DNA of 64,000 bases, taken from positions 2,728,001-2,792,000 of the forward strand of contig NZ_VFNL01000001.1 in assembly GCF_006715565.1 (NCBI RefSeq), read 5' to 3'. Shown here one piece after another: positions 18,407-27,835 of this stretch (position 1 is the first letter of the stretch; every line of letters starts with the position of its first letter). Source of the stretch: Microbacterium sp. SLBN-154 (GTDB taxonomy: Bacteria > Actinomycetota > Actinomycetes > Actinomycetales > Microbacteriaceae). Made by a program: the position numbers and the translations under genes. Below the pieces are notes generated by a model. It was given only the letters and a program-made list of their open reading frames with translations. It did not search any database and was not told the DNA's origin.

Positions 18407-19128
18407 CAGCCGACGGCCTCGAGACGGGGAAGAGCCGGGACCGCCGATGCCGCCGAGCGGACGGCGCCGACGCCACCGTCGGCCGCGGGAAGGCTCATCC
18501 GCGCGCGCCGGGGCATCGGCCACCGTCGGCTGCGCACATCGATCGTGACCTCGCGCGCCGCCAGGTACCCGTGTCCTCGCCCCACCCCCGACCACTCCGG
18601 GTCGGCGAGATCCAGCGAGGCCTCGGCCTGAGGCCACGGCCCCTGCACCAGCAGCACCGCTGCGCGATCACGCAGGCGCGCCCCCAGCCGAGACACCTCG
18701 GCATCCGCCGCTCTGGCCGCCGGGCGCACCGCGACCACCGGGATGACCTCGGCGAGGGTCGCGGCGACCGCCAGCCACCGCGGGCCGGGATCGGGCACGA
18801 GGACGAGATGGGACAGGTCGACTCCGGCGCTCTCGGCGGCCTCGACGCCGAAGTCGGGCATGCCCACCACGGCGCACCAGGTGCCGTCTTGCGAGGGCCC
18901 TGCCAGCAGCGCGGCCAGCAGCGAGGCGGAACGGGTGAGCGAGTAGGCCGACCCGGTGCGCAGACCTCCACCGGGCAGGACCTCGGCGAGCGGTTCGAGA
19001 ACCGGCAGCACCGGAGCATCCATCCGACGCCCCTGCACCCGCTCGAGCTGGGCACGCAGGCGATGGACCTCGCCGCGAACGTCGTCGCGGGTCGTCGTCT
19101 CGGTCTGCACGATCGCCCTCACCTCCAC
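18406..19128 (-). CDS. imuA: ImuA-like RecA-fold protein of the mutasome
   Basis: 240 residues from GTG 19128; a second GTG two codons later is an alternative. The protein resembles the shortened ImuA' of actinobacteria: VLEPLAEVLPGGGLRTGSAYSLTRSASLLAALLAG takes the place of the RecA Walker region, but the P-loop lysine is absent, so ATP binding is doubtful. In the family, ImuA' interacts with ImuB and RecA and is required for induced mutagenesis. It is the first gene of a tightly coupled imuA-imuB-dnaE2 operon and has a LexA box 5 bp before its start. Confidence 0.82.
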   Translation of the reverse strand: MEVRAIVQTETTTRDDVRGEVHRLRAQLERVQGRRMDAPVLPVLEPLAEVLPGGGLRTGSAYSLTRSASLLAALLAGPSQDGTWCAVVGMPDFGVEAAESAGVDLSHLVLVPDPGPRWLAVAATLAEVIPVVAVRPAARAADAEVSRLGARLRDRAAVLLVQGPWPQAEASLDLADPEWSGVGRGHGYLAAREVTIDVRSRRWPMPRRARMSLPAADGGVGAVRSAASAVPALPRLEAVG

Positions 19129-19132
19129 AGGC

Positions 19133-19148
19133 TAGAACATGTGTTCTA
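19133..19148. promoter_or_regulatory. LexA (SOS) box upstream of imuA
   Basis: TAGAAC-ATGT-GTTCTA has six-base inverted arms and matches the actinobacterial SOS consensus GAAC-N4-GTTC. Its edge is 5 bp from the imuA start, so bound LexA would cover the transcription start region of the mutasome operon. Confidence 0.9.
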
Positions 19149-19235
19149 TGATCTCAATGCCTGTGGCGAGCGTAAGCGGGCCCTCCGACATCCTCCAGCC
19201 CGGGAACAGCGGAGGATGTTCGAAAGAAGATGAGA

Positions 19236-20498
19236 TCAGTGCGGGGAGGTCCGCACCGTCTCGTGCAGCTCCTCTCGCCCGAGCGTCAGCGGTACCGCCG
19301 GCTGACCCTGCACGGCCACCTCGTAGTCGCCCCGGAACCCCGAGAGACGCACGCGCCCCTCCGCATCCGTGCGCACCGTTGTCGGCGACACCCACCACTC
19401 GTCGGCGATCACCCGATGCAGTGCGTCGTAGGCGGGCTTCGGTGAGCCGTCGGCGCGGACCAGCCCGCCGGGCGCGCCCAGCCACATGCCGCGGTCGCTG
19501 AACCCCCAGTAGGTGATCGCCTCGACGGCGGGATGCGACACCAGCGACCGGTAGTGCCGTTCGATCTCGTCGGCCTGCCGGGCCTCGCCCTCGGCGGTCG
19601 AGGGCCACGAGGCGACCTGGTAGTCGTTGAGGTCGTCGATCTCAGGAGGCATCAGGTCGCCGGACAGCAGGGTCGTCTCGGTGAAGTGCAGCGGCAGACC
19701 GAACCGCGCGAAGCGGTCGGCGACCTCGAGGATCTCCTCCTCACCGCGGTATCCCTGGTGCATGTGGGTCTGCAACCCGATCGCATCCGGGCGGATGCCC
19801 GCATCCAGCATCTCGTCGATGACGCGTTCGTACGCCGGCGACAGATCGAAGTCGTTCACGAGCAGAAAGGCGTGCGGGTTGGCCTCTCGCGCCTCGTCGA
19901 AGGCCAGCCGCAGCATCGCCAGGCGACCGCGATCCTTCGCCAGCCTCGTGATGCCGTTGTCGCCGTTGTCGAAGACCGGCATGATCACCGTCTCGTTGAT
20001 GGCGTCCCACGTGTCGACGAGCCCCGCGAAGTCGGCGACGTCGCGCCGGATGCGCTCACGCTGCGCGCGCTCGATCTCATCGAGTTCGAGGTCGAGAAGC
20101 CAGGGCGCGGTCACGGTGTGCCAGACGAGCGGATGGCCCTTCAGCGCCACGCCGTGCCGGCGAAGCCACTGCGCGGTGCGGCGCATCTCGACGGTGCGCG
20201 GGGTGCCGCGGGTCGACTCGAACCGCCCCCAGTAGAACGGCAGGGTCGCGGCATTGTGGATCCGCAGCCAGAGCTCTGCCTCCGCGGCGGTCAGCTGCCA
20301 CTCCCCGGTCAGGTCCTCGCCGTCACCGACGTCGAATCCGGTGTTGCCGAACGCGAAATCGTGGCGCGTCTGGGCGACCGTGACCTCGGCGTCTGTGATC
20401 GGCTCGTCGTCGACACCGACGACCGTGATGACGGCCTCGCCGAGGCGGTGGGCGGGAACGGTGCCGAGGGCGACGGCGGGGGGCGCGACAGTGTGCAT
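19236..20498 (-). CDS. GH10 endo-1,4-beta-xylanase, no signal peptide
   Basis: 420 residues. The catalytic domain of glycoside hydrolase family 10 is clear: GHPLVWHTVTAPWL (substrate-binding H and W), the acid/base glutamate E169 in WDAINET, a QTHMHQGY segment, and the nucleophile E274 in HFTETTLLSG. An N-terminal beta-rich segment (residues 8-45) and a C-terminal one (RTDAEGRVRLSGFRGDYEVAV) look like accessory domains. There is no signal peptide or lipobox, so the enzyme probably acts in the cytoplasm on imported xylo-oligosaccharides. A LacI-type palindrome lies 14 bp before the start, which suggests sugar-controlled expression. Confidence 0.88.
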   Translation of the reverse strand: MHTVAPPAVALGTVPAHRLGEAVITVVGVDDEPITDAEVTVAQTRHDFAFGNTGFDVGDGEDLTGEWQLTAAEAELWLRIHNAATLPFYWGRFESTRGTPRTVEMRRTAQWLRRHGVALKGHPLVWHTVTAPWLLDLELDEIERAQRERIRRDVADFAGLVDTWDAINETVIMPVFDNGDNGITRLAKDRGRLAMLRLAFDEAREANPHAFLLVNDFDLSPAYERVIDEMLDAGIRPDAIGLQTHMHQGYRGEEEILEVADRFARFGLPLHFTETTLLSGDLMPPEIDDLNDYQVASWPSTAEGEARQADEIERHYRSLVSHPAVEAITYWGFSDRGMWLGAPGGLVRADGSPKPAYDALHRVIADEWWVSPTTVRTDAEGRVRLSGFRGDYEVAVQGQPAVPLTLGREELHETVRTSPH

Positions 20499-20511
20499 CC
20501 GTCGATGCTAC

Positions 20512-20525
20512 GAACCGCGCGGTTC
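20512..20525. promoter_or_regulatory. LacI-type operator upstream of the xylanase gene
   Basis: A 14-bp perfect palindrome GAACCGCGCGGTTC, with a central CG as in LacI-family operators, 14 bp before the xylanase ATG. No LacI gene lies nearby; the regulator would be encoded elsewhere (inference). Confidence 0.5.
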
Positions 20526-20558
20526 AGCACCGGCATGCCGGTGCTCTTTTCGAAAGAG
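20526..20558. terminator. Two adjoining hairpins after the HNH gene
   Basis: 20526-20545 is a 20-bp perfect palindrome (AGCACCGGCA and its inverse), and 20542-20558 can form GCTCTTT-TCG-AAAGAGC. They follow the minus-strand HNH stop and precede the xylanase promoter. One or both may end HNH transcription; there is no T-tract after the second hairpin. Confidence 0.45.
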
Positions 20559-20573
20559 CTTGCGCCGCGGCGC

Positions 20574-21071
20574 TCAGGCCGCCAGGGCCAGATACGGCTC
20601 CCACCGGGGGTCGGAGCGCTCGGTGCCGCGCACGGTCCACTGCCCGCCGCGCGGCGGCTGCGGGGTGACGCGCAGCTCCCAATTCATCTCCTGCGGCGTG
20701 CGATCACCCTTGACGTTGTTGCAGCGCAGGCAGCAGGCCACGAGGTTCTCCCACGAGTCCGCTCCTCCTCGCGAACGCGGCAGGATGTGATCGATCGTCG
20801 AGGCAGACTTCCCGCAGTACCCGCAGCGGTGCCCGTCGCGGCGGAGTACGCCTCGCCGGGTGACCGGCACGCGCCGGGCTCCCGGTACGCGCACGTATCT
20901 GGTCAGCAGGATGACCGCGGGGCGATCGTACGCCCCGGTCGCCCCCCAGACCGGTTCGTCGTGGATGTGCTCCACGACGGTGGCCTTGTCGTTCATGACG
21001 AGCACGAGCGCCCGCTTGAACGACACGACGGCCAGTGGCTCGTAACCCGCATTCAGCACCAGAGTGCGCAT
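20574..21071 (-). CDS. HNH endonuclease family protein
   Basis: 165 residues from ATG 21071. The N-terminus (MRTLVLNAGYEPLAVVSFKRALVL) is typical of a widespread actinobacterial HNH family, and residues about 82-120 hold the HNH site: CGYC zinc knuckle, STIDHILPRSRGGADSWENLVACCLRCNNVKGDRTP with D-H as catalytic pair, N in the middle and the second C-x-x-C knuckle. Such stand-alone chromosomal proteins are conserved in the phylum with unknown physiological substrate. Monocistronic, with hairpins after the stop. Confidence 0.88.
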   Translation of the reverse strand: MRTLVLNAGYEPLAVVSFKRALVLVMNDKATVVEHIHDEPVWGATGAYDRPAVILLTRYVRVPGARRVPVTRRGVLRRDGHRCGYCGKSASTIDHILPRSRGGADSWENLVACCLRCNNVKGDRTPQEMNWELRVTPQPPRGGQWTVRGTERSDPRWEPYLALAA

Positions 21072-21146
21072 TCCTGTTCCCCTCGAATGGCCGGGACGGC
21101 TTTCACGGTTATTCGACTCGTGACGTTTCGAGGGGCTGAGGGCATG

Positions 21147-21175
21147 AAAAAAGGCGCTGTCTACAGACAGCGCCT
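21147..21175 (-). terminator. Intrinsic terminator (minus strand)
   Basis: Stem AGGCGCTGTC/GACAGCGCCT with loop TACA, followed on the minus strand by six T residues. It lies upstream of the HNH gene, so it must end a separate minus-strand transcript, best explained by the 36-codon ORF at 21161-21271. Confidence 0.8.
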
Positions 21176-21271
21176 CGGCGCCACGGTCATCCCGTGGCCT
21201 CCATCGACATGATGCCGAAGGACGAACATGCCCAATGCATCCATGGTTCGGATACGTGGTGCGCCGTCCAT
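21161..21271 (-). CDS. Candidate 36-aa small protein or leader peptide
   Basis: ATG 21271 stands 5 nt after GGAGGGAGC, one of the strongest ribosome sites in the window. The peptide begins MDGAPRIRTMDALGMFVLR and ends CL. Its stop lies inside the stem of the intrinsic terminator at 21147-21175, so the transcript ends as soon as translation does. The unit lies between that terminator and the hairpin after the M23 gene and has no other gene. It could be a true small protein, a leader peptide whose translation affects termination, or part of a small RNA. No family is recognised. Confidence 0.45.
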   Translation of the reverse strand: MDGAPRIRTMDALGMFVLRHHVDGGHGMTVAPRRCL

Positions 21272-21373
21272 CGGCTCCCTCCGCTTCTCTAGAGCGTCAG
21301 CTGACCTCAGGGTAATGCACGCGACACGCCCGGGGGTTCAGCGACGTGAACATCGCGTGACGTGTCGACGAAC

Positions 21374-21410
21374 GACGAAGGGCGCCGGGGATGCCCCGGC
21401 GCCCTTCGTC
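21374..21410 (-). terminator. Perfect 17-bp hairpin after the M23 peptidase gene
   Basis: GACGAAGGGCGCCGGGG and its exact inverse with a 3-nt loop, 16 bp beyond the M23 stop. There is no T-tract; the stem is strong enough to act as a terminator or RNA end stabiliser. Confidence 0.7.
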
Positions 21411-21425
21411 AGTGATTGCTTCGTG

Positions 21426-22343
21426 TCATCCCGCGTTTGCGAGCAGCCATTCGTAGGAGTCGACGACGGAGCCGTTGATGTAGGTCTCGAAGTGCAGGTG
21501 GCAGGCGGTCGAGCGCCCGGTGCTGCCCACGAGGCCGATGATCTGCCCGGCCGAGACGGTCTGGCCGGCCTGGACGGCGCGGCTGCCGTAGGTCATGTGC
21601 CCGTAGAGCGTCGAGACTCGCTGGCCGTTGATCACGTGGTCGATGGTGACGGCGACGCCGTAGCCGCCGTAGCTCTCCTGGGAGACACGGACCACGCCGG
21701 CCGCTGCGGCGAACAGCGGCTCACCGCAGGGCGCGAGCATGTCGGTGCCCATGTGGGCGCCGCCGCGCGCGAAGGTGCGGTCGCCGACGGTGAATCCCGA
21801 GAGCGGCCAGCGCACCTCGCCGGTGCCCGGAGCCACCATGGTGAGGTCGACGTTGGCACGGGAGCCCGACGAAGACGAGGACGACGACGCCGCCGACGCG
21901 GCGAGTTCGGCCGCGATACGCGCACGCTCCGCGGCGGCCTCCTCGGCCTTCTTCTTCTCGATCTCCTCCGCGGTGGTGGCGGAGTAGCTGCTGCGGGAGA
22001 GTTCCGCCGCGCCCGCGTCGGAGGCGACCACGAGCGACTGGGCGTCGTCCACGGCCACCTGCTGCAGGGTCATCGGATCGGCGGTGGCGCTCTCGACCGC
22101 GGCGTAGGCGGGCAGCGCCACGGTGGCGATGAGGCCACCGACCATCGTCAGGATCACGAGGGTGCGCGCCGGCTTCCGGCCGTTTCGGGGCCGTCGGCTC
22201 TTCGGCGGAGCGGCGACCGCCGGGCGGGCGGTCTTCAGAGTGCTGGTGCGAGCCGCGGGCTTGCGTCGGGTGCGGTCTCGGCGTTCGAGCCCCGGTCCGT
22301 CGGTCGCCGACGGGGAATCGGGGGTGTTGTCTAGATCGGCCAT
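21426..22343 (-). CDS. M23 family (LytM-type) metallopeptidase
   Basis: 305 residues from ATG 22343, preceded by GGAGGACA. After a basic Arg/Lys-rich cytoplasmic tail comes a membrane segment or signal anchor (TLVILTMVGGLIATVALPAYA, about residues 60-80), then an Ala/Glu/Lys-rich helical region with a coiled-coil look (EEIEKKKAEEAAAERARIAAELA), a serine-rich linker, and the C-terminal LytM domain. Zinc ligands are seen in GGAHMGTDML (H-x3-D) and HLHFETY (H-x-H). It should cut or help control cutting of peptidoglycan cross-bridges outside the cell. A 140-nt structured leader precedes it. Confidence 0.9.
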   Translation of the reverse strand: MADLDNTPDSPSATDGPGLERRDRTRRKPAARTSTLKTARPAVAAPPKSRRPRNGRKPARTLVILTMVGGLIATVALPAYAAVESATADPMTLQQVAVDDAQSLVVASDAGAAELSRSSYSATTAEEIEKKKAEEAAAERARIAAELAASAASSSSSSSGSRANVDLTMVAPGTGEVRWPLSGFTVGDRTFARGGAHMGTDMLAPCGEPLFAAAAGVVRVSQESYGGYGVAVTIDHVINGQRVSTLYGHMTYGSRAVQAGQTVSAGQIIGLVGSTGRSTACHLHFETYINGSVVDSYEWLLANAG

Positions 22344-22497
22344 TGTCCTCCGGCGCCTCCGCGCATTCCTGCGCTGGCTCGTCGACACTCAGTGTGGGGG
22401 CACGATGTGCGGGGCGGGCCGCGTGAACGACGAGCCGATGAGGCAATTCACGCGGAGTCCGTCGGCGGGCTTCTCGCCTGTGGACCCTCAGAGGCTA
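22344..22497 (-). promoter_or_regulatory. Structured 5' leader of the M23 gene
   Basis: About 140 nt of untranslated leader. GCGTGAA/TTCACGC (22421-22453) can form a stem whose loop contains one strand of a second perfect 9-bp pairing (22428-22436 with 22376-22384, GGCTCGTCG/CGACGAGCC). The two pairings would form a pseudoknot or compete. I compared it with the c-di-AMP (ydaO) riboswitch often found before cell-wall hydrolase genes and did not find its conserved core. Confidence 0.45.
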
Positions 22498-22516
22498 CCC
22501 GAAGGTAACGAATAAG

Positions 22517-22520
<4 letters not shown>
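22492..22520 (-). promoter_or_regulatory. Sigma-70-type promoter of the M23 gene
   Basis: On the minus strand GTGACT (22515-22520), a 17-bp spacer, then TAGCCT (22492-22497). The -35 box overlaps the stop codon of the upstream DtxR-family gene. Confidence 0.55.
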
Positions 22521-24465
<1,945 letters not shown>

Positions 24466-24466
24466 G

Positions 24467-25108
24467 CTACGCCAGCCGGGGCTGAAGGGGCTCTGTCGAA
24501 AGCACCGAGGCCAGGATCGCCTCGATGGCGAACGCCGACGCCTGTCCCAGATCCACGTTCTGGGGGTCGAGAAGCCACTGCACCTGCAGCCCGTCCATGA
24601 CGGCGAGGATGCTCGCGGAGGCGAGCCCGATCGTGTCAGGTGCGGTGATCCCCCGCTCGGCGCAGACCACGCGGAAGGCCTGGGCAACCTCTCGGCGCAG
24701 GGTCTCGTAGCGCTTCTCGAAGTACACCCGCCCCGGATGGTCGTCGGTGACGGACTCGGCCGAGAGCACCACGTAGGCCTGCACGATGCCGGCGCGCTGG
24801 GCGTTGACGAAGGCCGTCTGCACGAGATGCCGGAACAGCTCCAGCCCGTCGGGCATGTGCTGCTCCTCGAGGTCGGCGACGTCGGTCTCATCGCGGTGCC
24901 GCAGCACCTCGAGCAGCAGCTGATCCTTCGACCCGAAGTGGTGCAGGATCCCCGCGTGGGTCATGCCCACCTGATCGGCGATGTCCTGCAGCGTGCCGGC
25001 GGCGAAGCCCTTGCTGCCGAAGATCTCGACCGCGGCATCGAGGATGTCGCGCTTGCGCGCCAGCGTCGCCGGACGTGAACGCGGCTGCCGTCGCTGCGTC
25101 GTCGTCAT
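24467..25108 (-). CDS. TetR/AcrR-family regulator of the adjacent sugar operon
   Basis: 213 residues from ATG 25108. The N-terminal DNA-binding domain reads ILDAAVEIFGSKGFAAGTLQDIADQVGMTHAGILHHFGSKDQLLLEVL (residues 22-69), the standard TetR form. The ligand domain contains MDGLQVQWLLDPQNVDL, which resembles regulators of plant-polysaccharide utilisation in Microbacteriaceae. It is divergent from the lipoprotein gene at 25282, and a palindrome at 25182-25207 lies between them, so it likely represses the transporter/glucosidase operon until a sugar or glycoside binds (inference). Confidence 0.88.
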   Translation of the reverse strand: MTTTQRRQPRSRPATLARKRDILDAAVEIFGSKGFAAGTLQDIADQVGMTHAGILHHFGSKDQLLLEVLRHRDETDVADLEEQHMPDGLELFRHLVQTAFVNAQRAGIVQAYVVLSAESVTDDHPGRVYFEKRYETLRREVAQAFRVVCAERGITAPDTIGLASASILAVMDGLQVQWLLDPQNVDLGQASAFAIEAILASVLSTEPLQPRLA

Positions 25109-25181
25109 CTCGCACCCCCTCTCGCGATCCGGCTCAGAGTCTACGCAGACCCCCGGTCGTGGTCCGGCAGACGCGCTTGCA

Positions 25182-25207
25182 AAACTTACTTACTTGATTG
25201 TAAGTTT
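25182..25207. promoter_or_regulatory. Palindromic operator between TetR gene and sugar operon
   Basis: AAACTTAC and GTAAGTTT form perfect 8-bp arms around a 10-bp spacer. It is conspicuously AT-rich in a GC-rich setting, and lies 74 bp from both starts. Probably bound by the adjacent TetR protein. Confidence 0.65.
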
Positions 25208-25281
25208 CTGAGGCAATCACTCGCCAGCCGTCGGACAGCCGCGGCCGAGAACCCGCACGGTGTCGTGCAGAAGGAGAAGCA

Positions 25282-26937
25282 ATGAGGCTCAGAACGTCAC
25301 TAGGCGCCGCCGGGATCATCACGGCGCTCGCACTCACCGGCTGCGCCGGCGGCGGCAGCGACACCGGCTCCGCGGAGTCGGGCGCCGCGCTGACCATCGC
25401 GAAGCCCGACGGTGCGATCACGACCGAATCGCACAACCCGTTCCTCGGCGACTCGTCGGCGTCGAAGTACGGCTACGCGAAGGTGATCTTCGAGCCCATG
25501 GCCCTGGTCAACCCGACCGGCGACCTCGGCACCACTCCGTGGCTCGCCGAGTCGGTCGAGTGGAACGACGACTACACCCAGCTGACCGTGGTCCCCCGCA
25601 GCGGAGTGACCTGGAGCGACGGCACGCCGTTCACGGGCGAGGACATCGTCTTCACCTTCGACCAGTTCCTCGACGGCCGTCTGGCCGACACCTCGGGCCT
25701 GAAGTACGAGGGCGCCACGGTCGACGGCGACGCCATCACGCTGACGTTCGCGGACTCGAAGTTCGTCTCGCAGGCTCGCGTGCTGCACACCCCGATCGTG
25801 CCCAAGCACATCTGGGAGAACATCGACGACCCCAACACCGACCCGCTGACCGGCGAGGGCCTGGCTGTGGGAACCGGCCCGTACGTCTTGGACAACTGGT
25901 CCACCGAATCGGTCACCCTCACCGCCAACCCCGACTACTGGGGCGGCGAGCTGGCCGTTCCCGCGCTGAACTACGTCTCCTACGGAGACAACGCGGCCCT
26001 CACCACCGCTCTCGTCTCGGGCGAGGCCGACTGGGCGCAGGCCTTCATCCCGCAGATCCAGGAGAGCTACCTGGCCGCCGACGAGGACAACCACTACCTC
26101 GTCTCGCCGACCGCCGGTTCGGGCACGCTCTTCATGAACCTGCAGGCCGAGCCCTTCGACGACCCGGCCCTGCGCGAAGCCCTGGCCTGGACCATCGACC
26201 GTCAGGCCTACGTCGACATCGCCCGTGAAGGCGCGAGCGAGGCGGTCTGGAGCGTCACCGGTCTCGGGAACCTGCTCGAGAACGAGGTGCTGCCGGAGTT
26301 CGCCGACCAGGAGTATGCGGTCGACGTGGACAAGGCGCGCGACATCCTCAGCGAGGCCGGCTACACCTGGGAGGACGACACCCTCATCGATCCCGACGGC
26401 GAGGCGGTGTCGTTCTCGATCTCGGTTCCCGCGGGCTGGAGCGACTGGAACACCGAGCAGGCCCTGCTCGCCGAAGAGCTCGACGCGGCCCTCGGCATCG
26501 AGGTCCAGGTCGACCAGCCGGACTGGGGCGGCTGGGACGCCGCCCGTCAGGAGGGCACCTTCCAGGCGATCATCCACTGGCTCGAGGACACCGGCAACGC
26601 CTACGGGCTGTACACCTCGACGATGGACCCGAAGTGGATCGTCGACGACCGCGCGCAGTTCAACTTCGGTCGCTTCGAGGACCCCGCGGTGACCGAGGCC
26701 CTGAACACCTACGCCAACACCGCGTCCGAGGACGAGCGCCAGGCGGCGCTGGAGACGATGCAGCGGGCGTTCGTGGAGAACGTGCCGGCCATCCCGCTCG
26801 GATCGCACCCGCTGCTGGGCCAGTACAACACCCGCAGCTACGTCGGATTCCCCACGGATGACGACCAGTACGCCTCGGCCGACCCGACGCAGCCCGGAAT
26901 CGTCCAGATCCTGACGAAGCTGCAGCCGGCAGGCTGA
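25282..26937 (+). CDS. Oligosaccharide/peptide-type ABC substrate-binding lipoprotein (SBP family 5)
   Basis: 551 residues behind a GAAGGAGAAG ribosome site. The lipoprotein signal ends LALTGC with C21 as the lipidated residue. The mature protein has the family 5 (OppA/DppA) fold: YGYAKVIFEPMALVNPTGDLGTTPWLAESVEW, LTGEGLAVGTGPYVLDNW, NPDYWGG. Although the family is named for peptides, the downstream GH3 glucosidase and the TetR type point to a beta-linked oligosaccharide such as cellobiose or a xylo-oligosaccharide (inference). It sits outside the membrane and delivers ligand to the permease pair encoded at 28638-30806. Confidence 0.88.
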   Translation: MRLRTSLGAAGIITALALTGCAGGGSDTGSAESGAALTIAKPDGAITTESHNPFLGDSSASKYGYAKVIFEPMALVNPTGDLGTTPWLAESVEWNDDYTQLTVVPRSGVTWSDGTPFTGEDIVFTFDQFLDGRLADTSGLKYEGATVDGDAITLTFADSKFVSQARVLHTPIVPKHIWENIDDPNTDPLTGEGLAVGTGPYVLDNWSTESVTLTANPDYWGGELAVPALNYVSYGDNAALTTALVSGEADWAQAFIPQIQESYLAADEDNHYLVSPTAGSGTLFMNLQAEPFDDPALREALAWTIDRQAYVDIAREGASEAVWSVTGLGNLLENEVLPEFADQEYAVDVDKARDILSEAGYTWEDDTLIDPDGEAVSFSISVPAGWSDWNTEQALLAEELDAALGIEVQVDQPDWGGWDAARQEGTFQAIIHWLEDTGNAYGLYTSTMDPKWIVDDRAQFNFGRFEDPAVTEALNTYANTASEDERQAALETMQRAFVENVPAIPLGSHPLLGQYNTRSYVGFPTDDDQYASADPTQPGIVQILTKLQPAG

Positions 26938-26942
26938 ACCGT

Positions 26943-26980
26943 CCGGGCGGGGCGGGAGCCCGCGCTCCCGTCCCGCCCGG
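26943..26980 (+). terminator. Intercistronic hairpin after the binding-protein gene
   Basis: Stem CCGGGCGGGGCGGGAGC with GCTCCCGTCCCGCCCGG, one G-T pair, loop CCGC. It lies between the lipoprotein gene and the ATPase genes with no T-tract, as expected for partial attenuation or 3'-end protection that keeps binding-protein mRNA in excess. Confidence 0.65.
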
Positions 26981-27010
26981 GCCCGGCATCACGAAAGCGA
27001 GCACGCACCG

Positions 27011-27835
27011 ATGAGCGACACCCTGCTCTCCGTCCGCGACTTCTCCGTCGTCTACGACGTCGATCCCCCCGTTCGGGCCGTCTCCGACATCACCCTCGAG
27101 CTCCGCCGCGGCGAGATCCTCGGCCTCGCCGGTGAGAGCGGCTGCGGCAAGACCACCCTCGCCTACGGCGTACAGCGACTGCTGAAGCCCCCGGCGGTCA
27201 TCACCGACGGCACCGTCGTCTTCCACGACGCCTCGGGGGACGACATCGACGTCAATCACCTCGACGCCGAGGAGATGCGGCGATTCCGCTGGGACAAGAT
27301 CTCGATGGTCTTCCAGGGGGCGATGAACTCCCTCAATCCCGTCGCCACCGTCGGGTCGCAGCTCGAGGATGTCTTCGAGGTGCACCGCCCCGAGATGACC
27401 CGCGCGCAGCGGCGCAGCGCCGCCGCCGAGCTGCTGGACATCGTCAAGGTCGGTGCGCAGCGGCGACGCTCCTTCCCCCACGAACTCTCCGGCGGCATGC
27501 GCCAACGCGTGATGATCGCGATGGCTCTCGCCCTCCGGCCCCAGCTGATGATCATGGATGAGCCGACGACGGCGCTGGACGTGCTGGTCCAGCGCGAGAT
27601 CCTCCGTCAGATCTCGGCCCTCCGCCACGAATTCGGCTTCTCGGTGATCTTCATCACCCACGACCTCCCCCTTCTGCTCGAGATCAGCGACCGCATCGCG
27701 ATCATGCGCGAGGGGCGCATCGTGGAGCTCGCCACCGCCGAGCAGATCTGGACCGATCCGCAGGACGAGTACACCCGGACGCTCCTGGGCTCCTTCCCCC
27801 GGCTCACCGGCGAGCGGGGGGTGGTGCGGCGATGA
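27011..27835 (+). CDS. Opp/Dpp-type ABC transporter ATP-binding protein (first)
   Basis: 274 residues. Walker A GESGCGKTT, Q-loop MVFQGAMNSLNPVATV, signature LSGGMRQRVMIAMAL, Walker B LMIMDEPTTAL and the H-loop FITHDLPLL are all present, so it is an active ATPase of the DppD/OppD type; the Q-loop NSLNP is specific to that family. The C-terminal zinc/iron-sulfur-like extension of many OppD proteins (CxxC...) is missing, making it short. It overlaps the next ATPase gene by 4 nt (ATGA). Confidence 0.92.
   Translation: MSDTLLSVRDFSVVYDVDPPVRAVSDITLELRRGEILGLAGESGCGKTTLAYGVQRLLKPPAVITDGTVVFHDASGDDIDVNHLDAEEMRRFRWDKISMVFQGAMNSLNPVATVGSQLEDVFEVHRPEMTRAQRRSAAAELLDIVKVGAQRRRSFPHELSGGMRQRVMIAMALALRPQLMIMDEPTTALDVLVQREILRQISALRHEFGFSVIFITHDLPLLLEISDRIAIMREGRIVELATAEQIWTDPQDEYTRTLLGSFPRLTGERGVVRR

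Noticed and set aside
22344..22497. c-di-AMP (ydaO) riboswitch before the M23 gene
   Set aside because: Gene type and leader length fit, but the conserved core and 3' segment of that riboswitch are not present.
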